64,000 nt of DNA from Proteromonas lacertae (Eukaryota > Sar > Bigyra > Opalinata > Proteromonadidae): assembly GCA_002245135.1 (NCBI GenBank), contig NGBS01001163.1:297867-361866 (forward strand). Reading direction: 5' to 3'. A program made the position numbers and the translations under genes. A model generated the notes under the pieces. The model worked only from the letters and a program-made list of their open reading frames with translations, ran no database searches and had not been told where the DNA came from. Position 1 is the stretch's first letter. Each line of letters opens with the position of its first letter. Shown here in pieces: positions 1 to 10,300 of this stretch.

Positions 1-70
1 TGAAGAAATATTTATATAAATGGTTGATTAGGTGTTGAAAGAGTAACTCAATCTCAACAATTAGCTGAAA
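1..70 (+). promoter_or_regulatory. Conserved upstream block of GBP array, copy A
   Basis: The block has TGGTTGATTA at 21-30, then GAGTAACTCAATCTCAACAA within 41-60. Closely similar blocks lie upstream of the next two units (1090-1168 and 3265-3342). It is about 340-390 bases before the copy A start. Its position suggests a shared promoter or enhancer element, but it may only reflect duplication of the whole unit. Confidence 0.4.
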
Positions 71-410
71 AGTGATTTAAAATGTGTTATTCCCTAAGAT
101 ATGAACTTATATTGTTAAATAAAACCTACAATAAATAGCAGTGTATTTAATTTCACAAAATCAGGTGAAGTAAAATTCAGGGTGTTTGGAATATACGTTA
201 TTATTATCAATAATTGGTAAACATTAATATTCATATTCTGTATAAATACCTGTTTTTCTTTCCACATCCACTGAAATAGTTATAAAACTACATAGAATAT
301 TATCTTTAGCTTGTGTAAAAACAGAAGAATTGAAAATAATGTAAAAAGGTGTTTATGTAAATATAAATACATTTACATAAACGAAAAATATGTAAATAGT
401 TTTTACATAA

Positions 411-930
411 TGGAAATTGATAATAAAGATAACGAAATAATTGACAATTTTGTCAATCAACATCTTAATCCATTGAAGAATTCATTCTTAAATATGAATG
501 AATCTCAATTCAATGATGCAATAAGAAATATTCAAAATGAATATGAGAATGTTAAGAAGAGTGCAATTGATAAATCCAAATTGAATAATATACACTTCTA
601 TAATGACATATTATCGCTTCAAAGTCAATACAGAGAAGTTAAAGAAAAAGAAAGATTAGAAGCAGAAAGAAAAGAACAAGAACAAATATATCAATTGATA
701 TTACAACAGAAAGAGAAAAATTAGAAGAAGAAAGAAAAGAAGCAGAAAGAATAAAACAAGAACAATTACTGCAACAACAAGCCGAAGAAGAACGAAAAAG
801 AAAAGAAATTGAGAGAATGTTAAATATACCTCCACCACCACCTGTTTATGTAGAAGATTATTATGAAAGAGGTGGTTGTAGTACTTTTACATTTGTAATT
901 TGTATAATCATTTCCTATTTTCTATTTTAA
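411..930 (+). pseudogene. 5'-truncated GBP paralogue, helical tail only (copy A)
   Basis: From the ATG at 411 the encoded protein aligns with the C-terminal half of the two GBP genes downstream: a DNEIIDNF...HLNPLK segment, then a Lys/Glu/Gln coiled coil and the same IPPPPPVY stretch. No GTPase domain lies upstream; 1-410 aligns only with intergenic parts of the other units. The reading frame changes once near 700-725 within the A-rich coiled coil. The second frame ends in GGC followed by a hydrophobic run (FVICIIISYFLF), so this copy would have a hydrophobic tail where its sisters have CaaX boxes. It is either a decayed duplicate or a tail-only protein whose frame change is a sequencing error. 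Confidence 0.6.
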
Positions 931-1518
931 AATATTCATTTTTATCTGTATCTTTTTTTAAATCAACAACCATAAAAGCTTATCAATTGATGTGAAACTT
1001 TGAAATGAAAAATAAAAAAACGACTATATTTTCAATATTTCAAATAAATGATGGTATAAGGTGAGCATATATATTAAAAATTGATATTAAGGTTATGACA
1101 AATAAGAAAATGATATAGATGGTTGATTAACTACAGAAAGAGTAGCTTAATCTCAAAAATTAACAGAATTATAACAGAGTGTGTTATTCATTTAACCATT
1201 GTATTGAGTGATTATTAAAAATCTACAAATAGAATAGCTTTGGTTAATTTCAGAAAATAGAATGAAATGAAGTTTAAGAAGTGTATCACACGCATATTAT
1301 TATCAGTAGTCGATATAAAAACCATTACATATGTTTATCTGTCTAACTTATATTTCAAGTGTATTTGGCTGTAAAGTAGAATAATATGTTGTAAATATAT
1401 TGGTTTATGTGATTATGTAAAAACATAAAAATTGGATATGTGTATAAAGTGTTTATTTATGTAAATAGAAGAAATTACATAAAAGAAACGGTAAAATTAT
1501 TTGTGTAAATAACAAACA
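931..1518. other. Intergenic spacer, GBP copies A to B
   Basis: No gene is seen. It contains the conserved upstream block (1090-1168) and a proximal motif TGTATAAAGTGTTTATTTAT at 1441-1460, 78 bases before the copy B ATG. A similar motif lies 70-75 bases before the copy C ATG. AACGACTATATTTTCAATAT near 1020 recurs near 3192, marking the junctions of a tandemly repeated unit of about 2.2 kb. Confidence 0.5.
1090..1168 (+). promoter_or_regulatory. Conserved upstream block of GBP array, copy B
   Basis: This contains GAAAATGATATAGATGGTTG followed by ATTAACT, AGTAGCTTAATCTCAAAAAT and TAACAGAA. It matches 3265-3342 closely and 1-70 more loosely, while sequence around it is more diverged. It lies about 350-430 bases before the copy B start. 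A regulatory role is inferred from conservation only. Confidence 0.45.
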
Positions 1519-3035
1519 ATGAGTTTATCAACTTTAAGAACCTCTCCTGTTGTATATGAAAAAGTTAAAGTATAATTATTATTATATATATGATATATAT
1601 AATGAATAGATCATATCCTATGGGAATGGAAGATTATCAAGTAATTTAAGTGGTTTGAAAACTCTGTTAAACAAAATTCCAAACATTCCGATAGTGATAA
1701 TATCTGTAGAAGGAAAATATCGAAATGGAAAGACAACCGTGATAAATGTGTTAGTTCCAGTACTTGAATATTACAGTCAACACGGAAGTTTAAATGGATT
1801 TAATAAAGATCTATTAGATTTTCATTGTCATGGATTTGAGTTTAAGAGTGGAAGTGATTCTGTGACAGTTGGAATTGATATTCTTAATCATCCATTTATC
1901 ATTCCAAATCCGAATGATAGTTCCAAAAAGCTCGCTGTTTTACTGATGGATACTCAAGGATTAGATGCACTTGATGTAGCAAGAGGTGTTGATGAAGTGA
2001 TTGTGAGTATGACTCACTTCTTGTCATCTCATGTAATATACAATATCGAAGGAAATGTAGAACCAAGAAAAATCGAAGAATTGATAAGATTGGCTAGTCA
2101 CAGTGAAGTATAAATTTATGAATAATAATATAATAAAATAATAGAATCACAGTAAAAATGCCTTTTGTTCCTTAGACATATTGATTCGAGATTATGGTTA
2201 TACAAAAAGTAGTATAGATGAAATGAAGATGGAATGTAAGAAATATATAAATGAAATGACCAAAAATGATGAATCAAATTTAGTAGTATATATAATATAA
2301 ATCTAATAAATATTCAATAATATATTTTAGAGAAACTTAAAAGCATTAGAAAAATATTTTCGATTCATCAACTATTATCCATTACCAAAACCAGGAAGTG
2401 CAGTAGAAAAGAAGAACTTTAGTGGAGAAAAAGAAAAGATTAACATCAAATTTATCGAATTACTTAATGATTATATGTTTATCTTATTTGATAATAAACA
2501 TATTAATCCAAAATTTAATGATGGTGAAGAATTATATAGTTTATTTGAATCAATCTGTAATTCAACAATAAATGATGGAAGAAACAATGTAGATGAATGT
2601 TATAGAATGATAACTGAGAATAACGATAATAGAATAATCAACAATTTCAAAACTAAACATCTTAATCCCTTAAAAAGTTCCTATTTAAATATGAGCGAAT
2701 CTGAATTCAATAGTAGAATCAGTAGTATTCGTAATGAATATGATAGCTTAAAGAAGAATAACAGTTTGTATAATAAATCTAAATTGAATAATATAAATTT
2801 TGAAAATGAAATTTCATCTCTTCAAAATCAATACAGACAAAAGCTAGAAAGAGAAAGATTAGAAGCAGAAAGAATAAGACAAGAGCAATTACTGCAACAA
2901 CAAAGAGCCTATTATGCACAACAACAAGCAGAAGAAGAGCGAAGAAGAAGAGAAATTGAAAGATTGCTAAATATACCTCCACCACCACCTGTTTATATAG
3001 AACATCATCATGGAGGAGGTTGTAGAATAATGTAA
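1519..3035 (+). CDS. GBP/atlastin-type large GTPase with C-terminal CRIM box (copy B)
   Basis: The four exons are 1519-1569, 1610-2107, 2145-2285 and 2331-3035, with introns of 40, 37 and 45 nt. They give 464 residues in frame. The G domain has P-loop GKYRNGKT (about 52-59), G3 DTQG (131-134) and the GBP-type guanine-specificity RD in LIRDYG (198-199). A helical region and a charged Glu/Arg/Gln coiled coil follow, then IPPPPPVY, a His/Gly-rich stretch and terminal CRIM, a plausible though non-ideal prenylation box. GBPs are dynamin-superfamily GTPases that bind membranes and often act in host or organelle defence. This protein is shorter than the animal members of about 590 residues. It has the same exon phases as copy C, so duplication followed intron gain. 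Confidence 0.85.
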
Positions 3036-3264
3036 TAATAAACTCATTAAAACCATATATATTATACTTACTATTACTTTCATTTGTATCTTTGTATTTA
3101 TAGATGACTATAATTATCATATACAGTAATACTATATTAATATCTCTATAATCTAATTATTTAATATAAAAATCAAAAATAAAAACTATGTAAAACGACT
3201 ATATTTCCAATATTTTAAATAAATGATGAAACAAGATGAGTATATACATGAAATATTGTTGTTG

Positions 3265-3342
3265 ATGTTATAACCAATTAGAAAATGATAGAGATGGTTG
3301 ATTAACTGTTTAAAAAGTAGCTCAATCTCAAAAATTAACAGA
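3265..3342 (+). promoter_or_regulatory. Conserved upstream block of GBP array, copy C
   Basis: Third occurrence of the block: GAAAATGATAGAGATGGTTG, ATTAACTG, then GTAGCTCAATCTCAAAAATT and AACAGAA. It is about 480-550 bases before the copy C start. The rest of 3036-3819 is AT-rich spacer with no supportable gene. A proximal motif TGTGTATAAAGTGTCTGCAT lies at 3745-3764. Confidence 0.45.
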
Positions 3343-3819
3343 AATGATATTGGAAGGTTTTTTTTTTAGTATTACAGCTTCAATAATTATTTAATATGTA
3401 GAGCGAGCATAACTTTTGATAATCAGAGTTATTCTTCAGATTTATAATGTTAAGGAGAATAGAATTAAAATTGCTATTCTGAATGTTTAAATGCAACAGT
3501 TTGTTGGTTTGTTAATGTGTCTATCTTCATAATTAATTCTAATTGCTGTGTAGAGTAATTTCTGTAGTTTGAATAGTAATATTTTTCTATTATGAATTGA
3601 TGTAGTGTTAAAATATGTTGTATGTTGTTTGCATTAAAAGAAAGTAAAATAATAGAATTGGTTATATCTGTATATCTACTGATTATATATTTTGTTAGAC
3701 TGAACATGATTGATATGTGCATGTTAAAATGATTCAATTAAACATGTGTATAAAGTGTCTGCATGTAAAATATAGTAGATTTTTACATACTCAATAAATA
3801 ACTAACTTTCCCTGTAAAA

Positions 3820-5345
3820 ATGAATTATTCATCTTATACCTCCTCTTCTTCTGATTATGAAGTAATTCAAGTATAATTGTTACATATGCATTATATAGAT
3901 CGTATCGTGTGATGATAAAAGCAATTTATCATTCAATGCAAGAGGATTTAAAAGAGTGTTGGATAAAATTCCTAATATTCCAATTGTTGTTATTTCAGTT
4001 GCTGGAAAATATCGAATTGGAAAGAGTTTCTTGATAAATTCATTAATTCCAGCTTTAGAATTTTATGAAAGCAATCTACCTAGATGGTTATTTAATAAAA
4101 GTAAGTTAGATTTTCATAAGCATGGTTCAAAAGGTTTTGAGTATAAATGTGGGAAAGCTTCAACAACCAAAGGAATTCATTTACTTAATAAGCCATTCGT
4201 TATTCCCAATCCTAATGATTCTTCTAAGAATGTTGCTATTTTATTAATGGATAGTCAAGGATTAGATGCAATTGATGTAGGAGGAGGAGTTGATCAAGTC
4301 TTATTTTCATTAACTAACTTTTTATCATCTCATGTCATATACAATGTCAAATCTAACATTGAACCAACAAAGTTATTGAGTTTAATTGCATTGGCTAGTC
4401 ATTCCAAAGTATTATTTAGTTGTAATCGTATTATAGAATCATTGTAAAGATATATTTTGTTCATTGGATGTATTAGTTCGTGATTATGCTTTTACAAAAA
4501 CTAATATTGAAGAAATGAAAAAAGAAAGTGAGAATTATGTTAAAGATATGTCTGATTATAGTGGATCTATAGTAGCAGTATATTATATATTATAAAGATA
4601 GTTTATATATTGTTGTTAGAAAGATTTTAAAGAATTACAAGAATATTTTCGATTTGTAAAATGCTATCCATTACCACATCCTGGTAGAAAAGTTGAAACA
4701 AAGAAATTTGAAGGAGATAAAAATGTAATCAATAATGATTTTATTGAATTGTTGTATGATTACATAAAAATGTTATTTGATAAACAACATATTGTACCAA
4801 AATGTGATAATGGTAAAGATTTATTGCAATTTTTCGAGACAATGTGTAGTGAGATAATAGAAGAAGGAAATTTAAATGTAGATGAGTTTTATAGACAAAT
4901 AACCGACTATAAAGATAATAAAATCATAAATAATTTCATTACTCAGCATTTTAATCCTTTGAAGACTGTATATTTAAAATATAATGAATGTGATTTTAAT
5001 AATGTTGTTAGTAATGTTATAAGAGAATATAAAAATGTTAAGAATAATGTATTTGATAAATCAAAATTAGATAATATCAATTTTTATTATGAAATAAGGT
5101 TACTTGAAAATAAATACAAAGGAGAATTAGAAAGAAAAAGACTAGATGAAGTAAATAGAAGATTGGCTGAACAACAGAAAAAAGAACAAGAAGAATTAAG
5201 ACAACAACAAATAGAATATGATAGAAGAATGAAAGCTAAAGAAGAAAATTTACAAAGAATGTTAAGAGAATTAAATTATGAAATAGAAAGAAGACGTAAT
5301 GAAACTGTTCGTAAAACTGATGATAAAATTTGTGTAATATTCTAA
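3820..5345 (+). CDS. GBP/atlastin-type large GTPase with C-terminal CVIF CaaX box (copy C)
   Basis: The four exons are 3820-3870, 3899-4408, 4437-4577 and 4620-5345, with introns of 28, 28 and 42 nt. They give 475 residues. P-loop GKYRIGKS (about 53-60), G3 DSQG, and RD in LVRDYA (202-203) identify the GBP family. The C-terminal third is a Glu/Arg/Gln coiled coil ending in CVIF, a good CaaX prenylation box, so membrane anchoring is likely. Exon 1 (17 residues) and exon 3 (47 residues) have the same lengths as in copy B. The stop lies 69 bases from the convergent stop of the next gene. Confidence 0.87.
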
Positions 5346-5414
5346 CTAACAACCCATTAAAAGATTAAACATTATTACTGATATATTATATGTTATGTTT
5401 AATAAATTTCAAAC

Positions 5415-7217
5415 TCATTCTCTAATTTTCAATTTCTTTATTCTTTCTCTTATTTGCCTAACTTCTTCATCTTCTTCATTCTCATTTTTTAAATTTCTTT
5501 TAGCAGTTTCCAACTCTTTATATAATTCATCTTCCACAACTCTTTTCATTTCATACATTGACAATGGCAATTCTAAATATGATAGTAATTCTATATGTTT
5601 ACAATGAGTTACCTCTATTTTCATATCCAAACTTATATATCTAAATCTACATTGACTATTCTGAATAATTAACTTATTAAATCTAATTTTTGGTATAGTA
5701 ATATTAATCATTTGTCCTTTATTCCTCATTTCTAATCCAACAAAATACACAGCGTTTTTGTTACTCTAATAAAATCATAACAATAGTAAATATACAATGT
5801 TTGGATTATAATATCCAACTGGATGTAAATGGATATTATTAAATTGATGAGTATCACCTAAATATTCAACTAATTTACGAATCTGAGATTCACAATAACC
5901 CAACCACTTTAACATATCTTTATCATTTCCAGCAGAAATAGTTATTGTTAAATAGTTATTGTATTTATAAAAGAAATCTGACTTTTCAATTAGTTTATCC
6001 CATTTCTATACATTCATAATAATAATAATTTATTTATATATACTTCTTTTCCTTTTTCAATTTTTTCTATTATATCATATCCTCTTTTTAATTCATTTTC
6101 CATAATTTTCAATGAATATTCATTTATATTTGGAGTGGAATTGAAACTAGGATATAATGGTGTTAATAGTATCATCTTATGGTATCTATCTCTTTTATTA
6201 GCTAGCGGATCCCATACCTATTAGTTGTATATATAAAATAACATCATCATATAATACAAATTTATCAAGCGGATTATTCTTTTTAATTTTTTTCATTAAT
6301 TCAATTGGAATATTCCAATTATATTGTTTATATACTTCAAAGAATTTCTTTACTAAAACACTAGAAATTATAAAAATAAATCAAAAGCAATACAACGAAC
6401 AAGCATTTGGGTATAATTCACAAATATAACATAATAAATTAGATAAACTTCCTCCACCAAAATATCCAAATTTATTTGAACTTATATTTCTTTTACTGAC
6501 CCATTCTAATAAAAACTTCAGTGCAACTATATAGTCTTTATGATTCTTTACTAATTTTAGAATCGTTTCTGATGTTCTACAACCATTAATACATCTAACA
6601 CTAGCTTCATCTGCATAATTCAGATTTTTTTCATCTGTTATATCTAAATCTTCTTCAATAACTGTATATGGCAATGTAGCAAACAACAGGTGACAATTTA
6701 TCTTTTCATACATTATATCAATATATGGAACACATGCTTTAGGAATAGGATCTATCAATTCAATTCTTCTCTCATCAATAAGTATATTCATAAAATCATC
6801 GAAAAACTGCTCTCTTGTCACATAATTTGGTGCTGCACATAGCACATCAACATTTGCACGTGGTATATAAACTCCTAATCTATAGGTGCCAAATTCAAAC
6901 AACTTTCCTCTAGCATTGTCAATTATTTCCTTTGGTTGGTGCTAAATCGATATATTCGTACAAATACTGATGTTAGTGCTATTTTTTTAACAAAAGAGTT
7001 AAACATAAGCGATATGTTTGCTAGTATCTCCTGTCTATGCTTTTTATCTTCATCACTCTCGTTCAAATTATTCTGCCTAAATACAAATATATATATATAA
7101 GTACTTAATAAATTCAATCAAATCATTGGAGTTATTAATCTCTTCAGATGTTGGATTATCAGTACATACTGGAGTTGGAGTACCGTTATTTACTAAATGG
7201 TAACTATAATAATGCAT
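5415..7217 (-). CDS. Poly(A) polymerase-like protein lacking two catalytic aspartates
   Basis: The seven exons are 7217-7105, 7076-6962, 6941-6394, 6360-6258, 6217-6044, 6005-5796 and 5765-5415, with introns of 28, 20, 33, 40, 38 and 30 nt. They give 537 residues that align end to end with canonical eukaryotic poly(A) polymerases: N-terminal TPTPVCTDNP region, nucleotidyltransferase core FEFGTYRLGVY (91-101), SVRCINGCR, CELYPNACS, VWDP...DRYHKM, and the C-terminal RNA-binding-like domain with YFVGLE. The catalytic triad that should read DxD...D is N106-V-D108...H160, so two of three metal ligands are replaced. Adenylation activity is therefore unlikely. The protein may be a regulatory pseudoenzyme or paralogue. 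The uninterrupted frames and preserved fold motifs argue against simple decay. Confidence 0.88.
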
Positions 7218-7364
7218 GAGAATAGAATACTTAATAAAATTATTCATAATATCTTTTCAGTTTGTCATCCAGTGTGAAAGTCAATATTCAAATGACATTT
7301 AAATTCATTTCTTTAATAATTTTAATAAAAATACAAAATAACAATATAATAAGTTATTATTACT

Positions 7365-10300
7365 TTATTCTATATCTAATTCGTTACAAATCTTATAATT
7401 AGTTGAAGAGTTATCAATCGGTGGATATTTATTATCATTAAAGTATATAAATGGAAGTGACTGAGGTGCAGTAGTAAAACTACCATGCTGATTCCTATTA
7501 AACTCATTATTACAGATATGACCTATTGTTGATCTATACATTCTAACTCCTGTATTACCATTATCATATATATAAGAATGTAGTAATATCAAATAGCCTC
7601 TTAAACATACAATGCCATAATTTCCATTGTCACTTATTCTACTATACATTATTCTAACTTGACCATTTTCAATCTTTATACCACATTGAGGACTAAAACT
7701 GATTTTACATTTGAAAAAATCAACTTTACATCCATTTAGTATATATATAGCAGATCCTTTTCCACTAGAATGTGAGACTGTACAATTGTTAAATACACAT
7801 TTACCACTGCTTACTCTGATAGCTCCAATGAAGTTTTTATTTTGACTTAAAAATCTTAAACCATTCATAAATACACCACCACCATTAACATTGATTGTAA
7901 TTGGAGATAAAAGATTGATGATTACACTTCCTTTACTACAAATATAAACAGGTTTATTAATGATCAATTCATTCTTTATATAATAAACTCCACTATGAAT
8001 TGTTACTTTATCACCAGGTAAGCAATTATTTATACAATCCTCTATAGATTTATAATAACGAATATTCTTCATATCTTTAGTCTTTTTCATTATTATATCA
8101 TCTTCACTACTATCTTCAGGTATTACTTGGACAGTTAATGATGAATTTCTATAACCTCTATTCCATTGTTCACATGTTTCACTCAAATTTATTTGATCTT
8201 TATAAGGGATTAAATAGGAATAAACTGTTTTCATAACTTCATTAGGTAAGCCATTATATTTATGTTGTAATGCATATACAAATATTTCTCTATTTTTAAT
8301 AACTTCAGGCATTTCCCACTGTGTTTCAGATGTATAAATATTTCGATAATAATAATAGCCAGTATTTGAATCTTTACAAGTTTCCCAATTAGCGCCAGTA
8401 AATTCTTTAATTTTCATTTCTTTCTTTAGTTTATTTTGATAATTATAATACATTCTCTCCATATCTTTGTATGGTTTTAATTGTGTAGCTTGCAGACTAT
8501 AAATGTCACTATCTTTCATCATCATTTCTTCTTCAGCTAATTCAATCTCTAATGCTTGTTGTTCTTCCCATGTATTCTCTTTTTCTTCCATCTCCTGTGA
8601 ATGTGCTAATAAATTCTCATAATTCACCACTTGATGCTTATCTAATTCTTCATGGAAATATAAACTATATTGCTGAATCTTAGGTAATGATTGTGTTAGT
8701 TTTTCATACTCTTGGTTACTGCTATTAATCCAATTTCTCTTTTCTTCTTCATCATATATTGTATCTTCATCTGTTGTACTTTCTTTAAATTCACTATTCT
8801 CATTCTCTATTTCAGCTTGAACTCCTTTTATTGCAGCTACATCTCCTTCATCTTCTACTGCATTTAATGCATTGATAAATTCGATTTGATTATATACTTC
8901 TACTTCTTTTGCAGATTCTCCTTTTGGGATTACTGTTGTATTATTTGTTGTGGATGATAAAGAATCTTCTTCTTCTTTTTCTTTATCATTTTCATTTACT
9001 GGTATTAAACTAATCACATCTTTATAAGAAAAATTCTTAAAGTATTGACCCATATTAAACTGACCATCTTCTAAAGATATCTGATTCAATTGTCTTTTAG
9101 CATTTGCTTTCTTCAATATATTCTCTTCAATTGTCTGTTTTGTTACTAATCTATATATATGTACATCTCTAGTTTGACCTATTCTATGGGCTCGATCCTG
9201 GGCTTGAGCATCCATTGCAGGATTCCAGTCAGAATCATAGAATATAACAGTATCTGCACCAATCAAGTTAATACCTAAACCTCCACTTCTTGTAGATAAA
9301 ATAAAACAAAATACTTTGGGATCAGAGTTGAATCTATCCATCTTATGTTGTCTATCCACGATAGAAGTACTACCATCTAATCTGAGATAAGTGAAACTAT
9401 GCAAATTCATAAAATACTCCAATATATCCAACATATGAGTCATCTGAGTGAATATCAAACATTTATGTTTTTCTTTTTGTAGTTTTCTTAATAATACAGC
9501 TAAGGCTTGTAATTTACCACAATCAAATTGAATTAACCACTTTTCAGGGAAACATAAAGTCTTTCGAATTCTCCAAAAATGATAACCCATTTCATTTCTT
9601 ATCTCATATAATTCTTTAGGATTATAAATTATATTTTTATTTGTATTACCATATTTTGGATAAATACAATCAATTTCATGTCTTGGTAGCACAGGAAGAA
9701 TAGTTGAGACAAATCTACAAATATGATCAAACATTAAATTGAATCTTTCTTCATAATTCAATACCAATGGCCTTATACTATTATCACTCATATTTTGAAT
9801 TTTATCTTTTGGATCATCATAAGTGACTCTATATTGCAAAATTGATGGTAAGACTCTCACAATTTCTCTTAATTTTCTTCCATATAATATATGTAACTGT
9901 AATCTATGTTGATTGATATGTAACATTCTTTTCTTTATATTGATATATTCTCTTCTATATCCTTCTCTTTCTCGTTTATATGATTCTAATATCTCTGGAT
10001 TATGAAATATGTTATCAATATCTTTCATTTCTTTATCACTTATAAATGATATATTCTCATTAACAAAATCTATTGGTGGTTTTGATAATTCATCTATCAA
10101 TTGCTGATCTATCATACTATAATCTTCATATTCAATAAAATTGAAATTATAAAGTGAATATTTGAATGAATTTGTATCATGTGGAAATACTATATTATTA
10201 TTATTATCAACATCATCATCTTTAGCATAAACATTAAAAATCTTATTACTGAAATATATTCCATGTAATAAAGAAGGAATAATATAATCAATTCCATCCA

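Noticed and set aside
2779-3120. Minus-strand hydrophobic frame over GBP copy B
   Set aside because: Antisense of the coiled-coil coding region; the GBP frame is supported by paralogues and splice structure.
5395-5607. Plus-strand Ser/Phe-rich frame
   Set aside because: Antisense of the last exon of the PAP-like gene.
7365-8400. Separate F-box/beta-helix gene downstream of the remodeller
   Set aside because: There is no stop, intron signal or start between the ATPase and beta-helix parts, so a fusion is the simpler reading, though cDNA would settle it.
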